Part shown: positions 1-9,674 of the stretch, one piece after another
Numbering within the stretch: position 1 is the first letter of the stretch
Layout: each line of letters begins with the position of its first letter
Assembly (NCBI GenBank): GCA_036245525.1
Contig: BTPG01000003.1
Span: 189,319,535-189,383,534, forward strand
Direction of reading: 5' to 3'
Length of the DNA stretch: 64,000 nucleotides
Origin: Semisulcospira habei
Lineage: Eukaryota; Mollusca; Gastropoda; Semisulcospiridae
The notes under the pieces: model-generated
Told to the model about the DNA's origin: nothing
Database searches by the model: none
Seen by the model: the letters and a program-made list of their open reading frames with translations, nothing else
Program-made: the position numbers and the translations under genes

Positions 1-1419
1 TCAGAGCAAACAGGAGCACCACCGATATGGTCTTTGTGCTGAGACAGCTACAGGAGAAGTGCCGCGAGCAGAACAAAGGGCTGTACGTAACATTTGTCGA
101 CCTAACAAAAGCGTTCGACACTGTGAGCAGGCAAGGCATGTGGCAGATCCTGGAGCGACTTGGCTGTCCCCCAAAGTTCCTCAACATGATTGTCCAGCTA
201 CACGAGGACCAGCAAGGCCAGGTCAGACTCAACAATGACCTCTCAGAACCATTCCCTATTTTCAACGGCGTAAAGCAGGGCTGCATGCTGGCACCGACCC
301 TCTTCACCATCTTTTTTAGCATGATGTTGAAGCAGGCCACAGTGGACCTCGATGATGACGATGCAGTGTACATCAGGTATCGTCTCGATGGCAGCCTGTT
401 CAACCTCAGACGACTGCAGGCCCACACGAAAACCCTAGACCAACTGATTCGTGAGCTGCTTTTTGCTGATGATGCTGCCCTCGTTGCACACACAGAGAGA
501 GCCCTGCAGCGCATCACGTCTTGCTTCGCAGATGCTGCCCAGCTCTTTGGACTCGAGGTCAGTCTGAAAAAGACAGAGGTCCTCCATCAGCAGGCACCCA
601 AGACAGTGTGTCGCCCTCCTCACATCACCATTGGCGAGTCTGAACTAAAGTCAGTGCACCAGTTTACTTGGCTGCATTATCACGTCGGACGCCAAGCTGG
701 ACAAGGAGCTTGACAGCAGGCTGGCAAAAGCGAACAGCGCTTTCGGGCGACTTTTCAAGCGGGTGTGGCACAATCAACAGCTGAAAACAGGCACCAAGAT
801 CAGCGTGTACAGAGCTGTGGTCCTCACCACCCTGCTGTATGGTTCCGAGTTCTGGGCCCTCTACCGCAGCCAACTACGACTCCTCGAACGCTTCCACCAG
901 CGCTGCCTGCGTACCATCCTGGGCATTCACTGGAGTGACTATGTCACCAACGTCGAGGTCCTTGAACAGGCTGAAACTGTGAGCATCGAGGCTTTGCTGC
1001 TGCGGACACAGCTCCGCTGGGCGGGGCATGTCTCCAGGATGGAGGATCATCGCCTACCAAAGATCACCCTGTTCGGCGAGCTTGCTACTGGACACCGTGA
1101 AAGAGGGGCACCAAAGAAGAGATACAAAGACTGTCTCAAGAAGTCACTTAGTGCCTGCCAAATCGACCACCACCAGTGGTCTTCGCTTGCTGCGGACCGT
1201 GACACCTGGCGCTCCACAATTTACAAGGCAGCTGTCTCCTTTGAGGACTCTCACAGAGCTAGCCTTAAGGACAAGCGGCTCAGGAGAAAAAACAGAGATG
1301 CCGCAGCTCAGAACCCTGGCCATACCTTCCCCTGCAGCCACTGCGGTCGAACCTGCCTGTCTCAGATTGGCCTCCGCAGCCACGAACAAGCCTGCAGACG
1401 TCGTGGGCAACTCCTATAA
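1..1419 (+). pseudogene. LINE reverse transcriptase C-terminal half with zinc finger (frameshifted)
   Basis: The frame is open from the window edge. The RT palm box A (FVDLTKAFD) and the catalytic FADD box (FADDAALVAHT) are intact. A one-base loss near position 668, relative to the copy at 49218-52480, throws the frame out. Reading resumes in another frame (methionine at 763) and runs to the stop at 1419. The C terminus carries a CxxC...H...C zinc finger (FPCSHCGRTC..GLRSHEQAC) of the kind found at the end of animal LINE proteins, where it probably binds nucleic acid. The frameshift makes this copy non-functional. Family assignment is from the domains; the break is seen directly by comparing the two copies. 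Confidence 0.85.
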
Positions 1420-1449
1420 AATCTTCGTTCGCGAAGTCAAGCCAAGAGA
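1..1449 (+). mobile_element. LINE family 1 (zinc-finger C terminus), 3' part, cut by window edge
   Basis: This is the 3' half of a non-LTR retrotransposon. It is almost identical to the reverse complement of the longer copy at 49218-52480. Homology ends about 30 bases after the stop codon, at the bases GCCAAGAGA shared by both copies, which fixes the 3' end near 1449. The 5' part lies outside the window. I do not assign a clade. Confidence 0.9.
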
Positions 1450-1498
1450 GATTACTATGGAAAAGAGAGAGAGAGAAAGCATAGGGGCCTGGATGATG

Positions 1499-1621
1499 GT
1501 GCTTTGACAAAATGCAGTCCGCTGCGCCACCGCATCTAGCTCAATTCGTAATGAGCTAGATGCAGTAGCGCGCACGCCGCGGTCGGTGGCCGCGAAGCGG
1601 ATTTGCATTGAGTCAAAGCAC
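1499..1621. repeat. Small palindromic MITE-like element
   Basis: Ends GTGCTTTGAC and GTCAAAGCAC are inverted repeats extending about 35 bases inward with a few mismatches. An inner hairpin (GCATCTAGCTCA / TGAGCTAGATGC) sits at the centre. No clear target duplication is visible. Confidence 0.6.
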
Positions 1622-2253
1622 TATAAATCCCTATGCCGCCGGAACTGAATTGAAGCCGCAGTACAGTGTGTACAAATGCAAGAGACACAGATTCTCATGA
1701 GCCCCCGTAGGGCCTAGGGCCGTAAGGTTCAAAATCAGAGACCAGAACACAGATTGAAAACGGATCTTTATTTGCACACAAGGTAATAATCCGCCTCCAG
1801 CAGGCTTCGTGACATAGTATTTTTTCTTTGTTTTTGTTTTCCTCTGCATGAGTTGCGTTACTAACCAACTAACCGATCTACTAACATGTCCCCCTTGGCA
1901 ACCGCCTTCACGTGGTGGGGTGTGTGCGTGTTCGTTCCACTCTGCCCTAACCCTAGTCAGTCCATAGGGGGACGACCCCCCAAAGTTTTGTTTTGCCCCT
2001 GGCCGTCTCCGAACGTCAAAGACTACTACCTTTTCCGGTCTATTGACGCGCGCGGAGCTGCTCAGTCAGGACACGCAGCTCTTGGCACCAAACTCTCGGA
2101 TTTTTTCTGCTGTGGTCAGTCTGGAAAATGTAACTTTGGTGTCTTGATGGTAGCGAAGGGTTTTTCATAAACTCAGTGGTATGTCGTACTGCTGTCGTGC
2201 GGCACAGAAATGCGTTTTTTCCGATGTGTATCCTACTTATTCATTTGACCAAA
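1622..2253. other. No gene seen
   Basis: No open frame with recognisable protein. 1679-1704 resembles one arm of the palindrome family C (CAAGAGACACAGATTCTCAT). The rest is unassigned. Confidence 0.5.
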
Positions 2254-2300
2254 TGCGCAAAAGGCCATGGGGCCAACGTCGGTTCCATGGCCTTTGCGCA
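2254..2300. repeat. Hairpin (TGCGCAAAAGGCCATGG arms)
   Basis: Two arms TGCGCAAAAGGCCATGG and CCATGGCCTTTGCGCA flank a short loop. Function unknown. Confidence 0.6.
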
Positions 2301-2560
2301 CTGTGAACTCATTCGACATCCTTTACTACAATTTGGACGCGGACAGAATGTGAGAGACCAGGGATTGATACCTTAAGGTGCCTATGTTCGAGTAGATGAT
2401 TACTATTTCGATAATTTGGGTATCGTGTCAGTTGAATTTGTGCCCAGTGGGTATTGTGGAAGGAACCAGCTGAGAGTTGCCACTAACACGCATTGCCCAT
2501 TTTACAGCGACCTTTTCCAGAAGATAAATGTTTAATAGTTCATACTGTCAGTCTCCTTAA

Positions 2561-2769
2561 CACATTCTGCCCCAGGACCGAAATCCGCAGATTTTCATGT
2601 TGCCCTCTGAAGGGCAGTATTACAATTTTAGAGATCGTTCGAGCGTGATAGTTCAAGGGTGGTGCCAGAATAGCTTGGCGCCTATGGGCGCCAAGCTATT
2701 CAGGCACCACCCTTGACTGACTATGGTGCTCGATCCATGTCTTACTGTGGTGTGTCGGGGCTGAATGAA
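2561..2769. repeat. Palindrome family A, subtype A', TTAA-flanked
   Basis: A 209-bp element lies between TTAA at 2557-2560 and 2770-2773. The centre is the family A hairpin (..GGTGCCAGAATAGCTTGGCG / GCGCCAAGCTATTC..GGCACCACC). The outer ends (ACATTCTGCCCC / GGGGCTGAATGA) are inverted repeats. Confidence 0.8.
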
Positions 2770-2773
2770 TTAA

Positions 2774-3231
2774 TGTTTTTGACCGATATTGCGTGTAATA
2801 ATGCTGCAAAAGTGCTAACTTTTTAACGTTTGTTTGACAATGCAGTCTGAATGTCGTACAATAAAAGACTTTTCTGGTCTTCTCCTTTAAGTACAGTCCC
2901 AACAGCCACGGGCAACAGAAACCTGTAATGTGTGCACACTCACATGACTTACCATAAGAGAACGGTAGAAAAGTCATAATTGAGGCAGGACAATATTGAG
3001 AACACGTTGTATTGGCGGATTTTTGCTATGAAAGCCCGCCCTGGAGCAGATCGCTTTAAAAATACAATTCAGTTATGTTACTTACCCACTGACAAAAGGC
3101 GTTCGTCAGTCGGTCATGCGTTGACGTAGTACATTGTTACGGTTTATGGTCAACGCATAACTGATCATGACTGGCGACTTTGCCTAATTATTATTATTAT
3201 TATTATTTTTGCAGCGGTGTCTACCACAGTG
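2774..3231. other. No gene seen
   Basis: AT-rich, no recognisable protein. A short inverted repeat around GCGTTGAC lies near 3112-3175, and a (ATT)n run lies at 3188-3208. Confidence 0.5.
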
Positions 3232-3333
3232 TTGTGAGCAGAACCTGTTTTAAGCAGACCACGCTTATGTGAGATCACCTGTCATTAAAGACATTAAATG
3301 TGATTGTAGCCACCTAAATGATGGTCTTCGATG
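3232..3333. repeat. Left half of a MITE split by the Polinton
   Basis: The left end, AGCAGAACCTGTTTTAAGC, is inverted-repeat related to sequence at 19690-19711 on the far side of the Polinton. The interior (TGTAGCCACCTAAATGATGG) matches an independent copy at 43417-43640. The Polinton target duplication lies at the broken edge. Confidence 0.7.
3328..3333. repeat. Polinton target-site duplication, left (TCGATG)
   Basis: This TCGATG is repeated exactly at 19623-19628, immediately outside the terminal inverted repeats. Six bases is the usual Polinton/Maverick target duplication. Confidence 0.92.
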
Positions 3334-3567
3334 AGAGATAGATAAGTAGACAGTTGAAACCCACCTAATCAATAATCGATCAATTTATTTGATCCTCTCC
3401 GTATTTAGACAAACGAACTCCAGCACTTACCACCAATGTCTTAATCGCCTAGCCATTTTAGTTCCACTCCAGAAATCATTCAAGCTACGTTTTTTGATCA
3501 GCTACCAACCCGCGAGTATTAAGGCAGATCCCCCACCCAACCTAAATTATTAATGCTGTCATTGACT
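3334..3567. repeat. Polinton left terminal inverted repeat
   Basis: Begins AGAGATAGATAAGTAGAC and matches the reverse complement of 19388-19622 up to ATTGACT. The only difference noticed is one extra base in the right copy (CACCGAATG versus CACCAATG). Confidence 0.93.
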
Positions 3568-3600
3568 TTTTAAAACAAAAATATTATATTACATTATAAA

Positions 3601-4128
3601 ATGAATCAAGACGAATTACTTCTTCTAAACGATATCAATGCTGTAGAAAACAAAGACTTAGACTCGAAAAAACAGCGTCTTTTGTCTGTAATTGTCTCAG
3701 GCAAGTCAAAGACTTATCTCGGGAAACAATACATGACAGAGGATATTGAATCTCTTACGGCTGACGAACTAATCAAGCTTCATTCAAAATATGAAAACCA
3801 CATCGCTTCACTAATGACACGTGATTTAAGTCGATCTCTAGTATGCCTATACACAAAAGCAGTGAGTCACTTTCTACCTGTGGATAGTGACAGTCTATCA
3901 CACGACCTTGAAAGCAATCCTATTGTTTCAAGTTCAATTGGCAAATTAGCATGTGTCATGTTTTACAAGTTCGGAAATTACCTTGCACCTGTTGTAACCC
4001 TTCTTGTTACTGGGAGTCATATTGATTTTTCGAAAATAAATTTTACTGCAGAAGAAAATGGACGAAACCCAGACGACTCCACAACCGAACCCCAGTCCAG
4101 TTTTGACGCAGGTTCAAACTGTGACTAA
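3601..4128 (+). CDS. Polinton small ORF 1, unknown function (175 aa)
   Basis: First gene inside the left repeat, preceded by a very AT-rich leader. The product has an acidic start (residues 1-25), a charged region at 30-90, and a hydrophobic stretch at about 116-138 that could be membrane-associated. I recognise no catalytic motif. The gene is read toward the integrase with three similar small genes, and its last 71 bases overlap the next ORF (4058-4522) in another frame. Position and strand suggest a Polinton accessory or structural gene; the function is not known to me. Confidence 0.7.
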   Translation: MNQDELLLLNDINAVENKDLDSKKQRLLSVIVSGKSKTYLGKQYMTEDIESLTADELIKLHSKYENHIASLMTRDLSRSLVCLYTKAVSHFLPVDSDSLSHDLESNPIVSSSIGKLACVMFYKFGNYLAPVVTLLVTGSHIDFSKINFTAEENGRNPDDSTTEPQSSFDAGSNCD

Positions 4129-4522
4129 GGTTAAAAGTCAAGGCAGGGTTGATGCAGGAAAACGATTAGTTGAATGGAATAGGCAGAAAAAATTACAGCT
4201 TCGAGCGCAAACAGAAAAGGCTCATATAACTGACCCACCATCAGGACTGTTAGAACCATTAACACCGTCAGGACCATCGGGACTGACACACCCACATCAA
4301 AGTGAGAGACAAACAACTAAGCCTGACCCCAAACCTCAAACAACAAAATATATAGTTGCTGGATTTGTTGTCGGATTTGGTTACGTAGGTTATCAATTAT
4401 ACAAAAAATACAAACCAAACACTCGAACAGTGTCCAAAAAATCAAACACTCCAAAAACAAAAGAAGAAGTCTCCACATTACCAGCAGTTTCAAAACCTTT
4501 GGACCCATTTTACATGCAGTAA
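4058..4522 (+). CDS. Polinton small ORF 2, single-pass membrane protein (154 aa)
   Basis: The start lies inside ORF 1, in another frame, so the two genes overlap by 71 bases. The N-terminal 20 residues are Pro/Thr/Gln-rich. Residues 28-50 are basic (GKRLVEWNRQKK). Residues 60-95 are Pro/Ser-rich, and 98-115 form a transmembrane helix (YIVAGFVVGFGYVGYQLY) followed by a Lys-rich tail. The layout suggests a small membrane or virion-core-associated protein. No homologous function is recognised from the sequence alone. Confidence 0.7.
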   Translation: MDETQTTPQPNPSPVLTQVQTVTKVKSQGRVDAGKRLVEWNRQKKLQLRAQTEKAHITDPPSGLLEPLTPSGPSGLTHPHQSERQTTKPDPKPQTTKYIVAGFVVGFGYVGYQLYKKYKPNTRTVSKKSNTPKTKEEVSTLPAVSKPLDPFYMQ

Positions 4523-4558
4523 ATAAATTTATTATTTTAATTTTTATGGTATAAGAAA

Positions 4559-4789
4559 ATGAGCGACACAAAGAACTTAATGAACCTTGTTTATCACTCT
4601 GCCGTAATAAGTGGACTATCAGTAGCGTATTCTATGCTGGGAAAAAGTCTACTCAAAATGAAATCAGCAGACCTTAGTAAATTAGACTTCGAAGACAGTG
4701 CTAAGCTAGTAGTTATTATAACAGCATCGATTGCAACAAAAGATTTTCTAGTCAAGCAAGGAATTATTCCAGAAAATATTTCTATGTAA
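4559..4789 (+). CDS. Polinton small ORF 3, hydrophobic (76 aa)
   Basis: Follows ORF 2 after 36 AT-rich bases. It encodes a 76-residue protein with two hydrophobic stretches (about 13-28 and 48-61) separated by a charged segment, so it may form a membrane hairpin. No motif is recognised. It is listed because it is in line with its neighbours, on the same strand, with short spacing (8 bases) to the next gene. Confidence 0.6.
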   Translation: MSDTKNLMNLVYHSAVISGLSVAYSMLGKSLLKMKSADLSKLDFEDSAKLVVIITASIATKDFLVKQGIIPENISM

Positions 4790-4797
4790 ATAAAAAT

Positions 4798-5229
4798 ATG
4801 GCAACTATAGCTGTCATGATTGGTGGTGCAGTTATTAACGCATTAGCTTTTAGTGGATCAAACTATTTCTTTTCAAAAGTTAGTAAAGAAGAATCAGCAG
4901 AAGAAATGAAGCGACACAATGAGGCATCTGAAAAACTAGCTCAAGCTCAACAAGATTATGAAAAGCAAAGAATTGAGAAACTTGATTTTATTAATGAAAA
5001 ACTAAAACTTGAGGGTCATGCACAGCATACATTTTCAAACGTCGATGACGCGATCAAAGAATATTTTCTTGTTACTGGCAAAGACATGACCATCCCACAA
5101 CCAAAACTTAGCGACTATTACCAACCAAGCTCAGAACAAAGAAATGGAGAAATAATATTTGTTTTAGTAGGAATGACATTAGTATATTTTACAGGAGTTT
5201 ATATTGCTAGAAAAAATGGCAGACGCTAA
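4798..5229 (+). CDS. Polinton small ORF 4, membrane protein with coiled coil (143 aa)
   Basis: Residues 1-24 are hydrophobic (start MATIAVMIGGAVINALAF). Residues 29-72 are rich in Glu, Lys and Gln and look like a coiled coil. Residues 118-136 form a transmembrane helix (IIFVLVGMTLVYFTGVYI) followed by a basic tail. Its 3' end overlaps the integrase ORF by 26 bases, or 14 if the integrase starts at its second methionine. Two membrane anchors around a coiled coil suggest a membrane or envelope role, but this is inference. Confidence 0.7.
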   Translation: MATIAVMIGGAVINALAFSGSNYFFSKVSKEESAEEMKRHNEASEKLAQAQQDYEKQRIEKLDFINEKLKLEGHAQHTFSNVDDAIKEYFLVTGKDMTIPQPKLSDYYQPSSEQRNGEIIFVLVGMTLVYFTGVYIARKNGRR

Positions 5230-6169
5230 ACTATCAAAAATATATTACTCCCCAATTGGCTACTGGAAAGGGAATACTGCAATAAAAAAATTACATGCTG
5301 CTGTGGGTGGAGATGTTAACCAAATAAAACAGTGGCTTAAAAAACAGGCAATTTGGCAAATATATCTTCCTGCTCCAAGAAAAATAACAAGGCCTCATTT
5401 TGAAAACACATCACCTAATGACACACACCAAATGGACCTCCTGTTTCTTCCGCATGACACAATAAGAAAGAAACGATACAAGTATGCATTAACTGTTGTT
5501 GACATAGCTTCAAGGTATAAGGATGCAGAACCCATAACTGACAAAAAAGCTGTAACAGTGGCCACTGCATTATCAAAAATATATAGTCGAGGTCCTTTAA
5601 AATACCCTAGGCTTGTGCAGGTTGATGATGGGAGTGAATTTAAAGGGGCTGTTAATCAATTATTTGCAAAGCATGGCGTACTGGTTAGACGCGGTATTCC
5701 AGGCTTGCATAGATCACAGGCAATTGTTGAAAACTTTAACAAGCAATTATCGGAGAGACTTTTTAGCTATCAGTATTCTAAGGAACTCATGCATGACGCA
5801 CGTAACACTGAGTGGGTTAAAAGATTACCTTCTGTGATAAAAGCAATGAATAATGATGGTCACCCTAAACCTGTTGATTCTATTAAATTGAAAACAATAC
5901 CGTCAGAAATAAAAGCAATAACACCTCCAGACACTAACTTATTTACAAAACAGGTGAGATATTTGTATCAACCTGGTGAGGCTGAAAATGACGTTAGACG
6001 TAGGGCAACTGATCCAATTTGGTCTACATCTGTTCATAATATAAAAAAAATAGTTCCTTCAGCTAATGCAACAATATATTATCTGTATGAGCCTGCACCA
6101 AAGAGGGCATTTGTCAGAGAAGAATTACAGATTATTCCCCCAGACACCGTTACTCATTTCAGTAACTAA
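5204..6169 (+). CDS. INT: Polinton integrase (retrovirus-type, rve fold)
   Basis: A DDE-type recombinase that inserts the element into target DNA and generates the 6-bp duplication. The catalytic triad is visible: D78 in HQMDLLF, D141 in QVDDGSEF and E176 in AIVENFNK, with 34 residues between the last two, matching the spacing of the rve family. The C-terminal part (about 225-315) is a basic, SH3-like or DNA-binding region as in Polinton integrases; I see no chromodomain signature. The first methionine (5204) and the fifth codon (methionine, 5216) are both possible starts, and either overlaps the upstream gene. Its 3' end overlaps the end of the polymerase gene on the other strand by 45 bases. 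The frame is intact. Confidence 0.93.
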   Translation: MLEKMADAKLSKIYYSPIGYWKGNTAIKKLHAAVGGDVNQIKQWLKKQAIWQIYLPAPRKITRPHFENTSPNDTHQMDLLFLPHDTIRKKRYKYALTVVDIASRYKDAEPITDKKAVTVATALSKIYSRGPLKYPRLVQVDDGSEFKGAVNQLFAKHGVLVRRGIPGLHRSQAIVENFNKQLSERLFSYQYSKELMHDARNTEWVKRLPSVIKAMNNDGHPKPVDSIKLKTIPSEIKAITPPDTNLFTKQVRYLYQPGEAENDVRRRATDPIWSTSVHNIKKIVPSANATIYYLYEPAPKRAFVREELQIIPPDTVTHFSN

Positions 6170-9100
6170 CTCATCAATTAATTCATCAACCAGTTCGTCA
6201 GCTATTTCTTCAGATAACTTGAGTCTGTAATGACCAGGTGCATAAGCTTTTTCCTTACTGTGAAACACTCGTTTTGTGTCTCCAACTGCCAGAGACTTCT
6301 TATGTGTTTGGATCATTTCAAGATTATGTTTGTTTGATCTCAGTGACTTGTTTGGATAATCAGGCATTAATGCACCATCTAACACTTGCTTGTAATGTTC
6401 ATGACGAATGTCTTTATTTTTTATCGCTGTTTTCTTGATACCTTTGGCTTTTGACTGACTACCCTTCTGGTGCAGTATAGAATACATTTTTGATCTCAGT
6501 CCAACGTACTCAACTATTGGCACACCATTTAGTTCATCCTTAAACTTTCCAGGCACTTTCTTTTTTTGTGTGCTAAACAGTGGATGGTCTTTAGGGTAAT
6601 CAGACGTGTCATACATGTGTAGTTCTGTTTTCATGTCTTCATAAAAGTCTTCAGTAGGCACATCAATGATCATAGAGTCAGTGTCAGTGTATAGCAGACG
6701 ACACTCAGGATACTTTGGTTTGAAGTAATCATAATAAAATTCAAGCATTAATAATTTTGACAACTCCAGAATAGCCATACCTATAAATACTGGCTTGTCC
6801 AGTTTAACAATCTTTTTTTTGAGTGACACTGCATATAATGATGAATGAAATTCTTTATACCCTGTGTACTGAGGCTTACTTGTAAGTTTAATTGCACCCG
6901 ATTCAGTTGTGACTAGTCTCACATCTTTGCGGTGATGAGGATTTTCCATAGTCTTACCAAAACAGGCATTATTCATAAGCTTAAAGAAGTCTTTGTCAAA
7001 TGCAGTGTTGCCATCTCTTGCACGCAATGTTGTGTTTTTCATTATATAATCTTTCATGAAAGCACTCTGATCAAATTGAATTCCTCTATGAACTTTTTTT
7101 AGTACTAAACCATGTCTGATGTAAAACTGTAACAATCGATAGTGGCAAACGTAATTAAATTTGTCATTCAGATTGGGTACAAGTTTGGTGTCTTCTTTTT
7201 TCCCCGTTAAACTCAGTTTCTCAACTGCTAATGGATAATCATTATGGTAATCATGTAGATGGTGTGGGTACTCCAAGTCTACTTCAAAAATCCAACCCTT
7301 TTCATCATTTTGACCTCGATCCATAATATATTTTGTTAATTTTTTTATGCCATACTGTGACAAATCATACAAACAAAAGTTTTTTAATGGCAACAATTCA
7401 CACATTGCAAATCCATACAAATTATTAGCATCCAAGTACGTAATAAATGACCTTGACATTGAGGGGTCAAAGTCGTCAAGATATTTATTATTTGCCTTGG
7501 CATAATTATTTGCTGCAATAATAATGCCACCCCTCAATCCACGTTCCACCATTTCACCCATCGTACGATCAGACAACAGGTCTATAGATATCTTACTGGA
7601 TTTCAAAAATGCATCCCATGTCATGCCATGACTAGTTATGTAACAAGCAGGGTCAAGCTTGTAGTGTAACAAACCCTTTTCACGGTAACTTTCAAATACA
7701 TCTGCTAGCAAACAGACATCAGCCTTTAAGTACTGATCGTGGTAATCACCAATTGTCTGACACCCTAGTTTTTCCCACGCATCAAGTGCATGCTGGTATT
7801 CAGAGTCAGAAATACCTTTACCAGTTAGTGTAGAATAAAATTTCTCTTTTGGAGGCAGTCTCCTTTCCTCAAAAACTACCCAGTCACTGATGTACTCATA
7901 TGGATAAACACCTTTTTTAATCAAGTCCGGCTCAAAATATTTACTTGTTATTGGATACTCACTCAGTCCTTCTGCCAGACTAGCAAGACCTAAAGACAAA
8001 TGTTGCATGGAGTCATAAAATGCTAATTTGTCCAATCTAAAAGTCAAGTACTTCTCAGTTGTCTGGGCAATGCAACTAATTTTTCTGTAAGACTCATCAA
8101 CAGCCTGCATGATGATGTGTGAATCATATCCCTTCAGATTGTGAAAAAAGATTGGTAACTTATATGTCTTAGGATCTATTTTTAATTTCAAGTTACAATC
8201 ACCATGTGCAGCACCTCTGTAACGCCCAGTTATGTGATCGTGGTCACGAACTTTATCACCTCCCAGAGGCTGTTCACAAATCCAACACGTCTCTGCTGTA
8301 TCAAATTTTAGTTTGTCTTCTTCTGTCATCACCAAAGGCATCTGACATGTTGTGAGATATTGTACTACCTGACTATACAGTTGTCTCATTTCTGTTAAAA
8401 ACAGGCATGCTGCATTTTCACCCCTGTAGATAACAGGTTCTGAATGCAAACCGTCTGACCTAACAAGAATGTATCCAAAAGAACACACCACTTGGTCACT
8501 CAACTTTATAGTCTTTGGTAATGACTCTGGAACAGGACCCTCATATGGTACAACCAATGATTCAAAATCTGCATACACTACAAACGGCAACTTTTGCTGA
8601 TTCCCATAGTTCTTAAAATACACTTGACTACCAGGATCTGGATACCTCAGTATTGTTTGAATGTCATCAGCCGACCTGCAGTGCTGCACATGTTTGTGTG
8701 CTACTTTAATAGAGGAAAACCTCTGTAAACATTTTTTACAAAATTCCTGTTTACCGTCATGTTTTGTTGTATGATGAATTAGTCTTGACATACTTCTGAT
8801 AATTGTGTAGTGAAAGTTATCACCAGATCTTATTAGCAACATGTCAACATGTCTATCTTCTGACTGCCCATAGGTTGGGGCAATTGGAGATACTCTAATT
8901 GGCTGTAACTTATTCTCAGATTCATTTTCCCACACAAACACATTCACAGATATACCAGGATTTAGTTTTTCAAACAAGTCTATATCCTCTATTTTAACAG
9001 GGAACTCAATGCCACTGAAGTTGAGTTCGTTTACAAATTTTGTATAGTTAGATACACGATCAGGTTTTACTCTTACAAAATGAAGTTTAGCAAGCACACA

Positions 9101-9562
9101 CCACATAAAACATAAATTATCATTGTTTTGAATATTGACTACAGCCTTTTTGTTTGCAACCTCAGTTGGAAGTGGTATCCATGATTTACCTAGTATAGGA
9201 TGATATCTTGACTGCTTCAGTTGTAGTTCATGTACAAGGCCTTCATGCCAGCCAGACCCTTGCATTTCTGCTCTGTCAATTGCTTCATGGAAGTCTGGTA
9301 ACAATCTTTCTCTAAACACTTTCTCTAGTTCTCTTCTCGAATTAACTGTGTGCTGCCTTGTCGAGATATACGTTACAATAACTTCACCAACATCTCTGGC
9401 AAATTCTATTTTTGCAACAATCTGAATCTTTACACTATCAGAAAGAAGGTTATTTTGTATGACTAAAAAAGATCTTTCTATTGATTCATAGACATTGTAA
9501 ATATTAGATATAGGTAAGTCAGTTGTGTGAAACACGTTTCTTAATCTTTGACGGTTGTCCAT
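6125..9562 (-). CDS. POLB: Protein-primed family B DNA polymerase (Polinton pPolB, 1145 aa)
   Basis: Replicates the element. The exonuclease motifs are Exo I VVYADFES (D332, E334), Exo II FFHNLKGYDSH (D480) and Exo III YLKADVCLLAD (D615). The polymerase motifs are A (YLDANNLYG, D711), B (KLMNNACFGKT, about 861-871), C (YTDTDS, D960 and D962) and SKMYS near 1024-1028. Between Exo I and Exo II lies an HNH/endonuclease VII-like insert with CWIC (426-429), DHDH (440-443) and HxxC (453-456). The N-terminal 300 residues hold an NNDNLCFMW...FHY arrangement (C151, H251), reminiscent of papain/OTU-like folds, and a CxxC..H..C zinc finger at 275-295. The frame is fully open over 3.4 kb, so it has been under recent selection or inserted recently. 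The AT-rich sequence upstream of 9562 probably contains the promoter. Confidence 0.95.
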   Translation of the reverse strand: MDNRQRLRNVFHTTDLPISNIYNVYESIERSFLVIQNNLLSDSVKIQIVAKIEFARDVGEVIVTYISTRQHTVNSRRELEKVFRERLLPDFHEAIDRAEMQGSGWHEGLVHELQLKQSRYHPILGKSWIPLPTEVANKKAVVNIQNNDNLCFMWCVLAKLHFVRVKPDRVSNYTKFVNELNFSGIEFPVKIEDIDLFEKLNPGISVNVFVWENESENKLQPIRVSPIAPTYGQSEDRHVDMLLIRSGDNFHYTIIRSMSRLIHHTTKHDGKQEFCKKCLQRFSSIKVAHKHVQHCRSADDIQTILRYPDPGSQVYFKNYGNQQKLPFVVYADFESLVVPYEGPVPESLPKTIKLSDQVVCSFGYILVRSDGLHSEPVIYRGENAACLFLTEMRQLYSQVVQYLTTCQMPLVMTEEDKLKFDTAETCWICEQPLGGDKVRDHDHITGRYRGAAHGDCNLKLKIDPKTYKLPIFFHNLKGYDSHIIMQAVDESYRKISCIAQTTEKYLTFRLDKLAFYDSMQHLSLGLASLAEGLSEYPITSKYFEPDLIKKGVYPYEYISDWVVFEERRLPPKEKFYSTLTGKGISDSEYQHALDAWEKLGCQTIGDYHDQYLKADVCLLADVFESYREKGLLHYKLDPACYITSHGMTWDAFLKSSKISIDLLSDRTMGEMVERGLRGGIIIAANNYAKANNKYLDDFDPSMSRSFITYLDANNLYGFAMCELLPLKNFCLYDLSQYGIKKLTKYIMDRGQNDEKGWIFEVDLEYPHHLHDYHNDYPLAVEKLSLTGKKEDTKLVPNLNDKFNYVCHYRLLQFYIRHGLVLKKVHRGIQFDQSAFMKDYIMKNTTLRARDGNTAFDKDFFKLMNNACFGKTMENPHHRKDVRLVTTESGAIKLTSKPQYTGYKEFHSSLYAVSLKKKIVKLDKPVFIGMAILELSKLLMLEFYYDYFKPKYPECRLLYTDTDSMIIDVPTEDFYEDMKTELHMYDTSDYPKDHPLFSTQKKKVPGKFKDELNGVPIVEYVGLRSKMYSILHQKGSQSKAKGIKKTAIKNKDIRHEHYKQVLDGALMPDYPNKSLRSNKHNLEMIQTHKKSLAVGDTKRVFHSKEKAYAPGHYRLKLSEEIADELVDELIDELVTEMSNGVWGNNL

Positions 9563-9674
9563 CTTTTTTATTTGTCCGACAAAAAAATAAATAGAAAATT
9601 ATATAATGAAAATGGCACTTTATTGACTGTAACTCCTACAAAACAGATTTGTTTACACACTGACTCAATCATCA
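9563..9674. other. AT-rich intergenic sequence before pPolB
   Basis: Short AT-rich spacer between the 119-aa ORF and pPolB, both read on the minus strand. It contains TTTATT/AATAAA-like words that could serve 3'-end formation of the upstream gene. No further gene seen. Confidence 0.4.
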
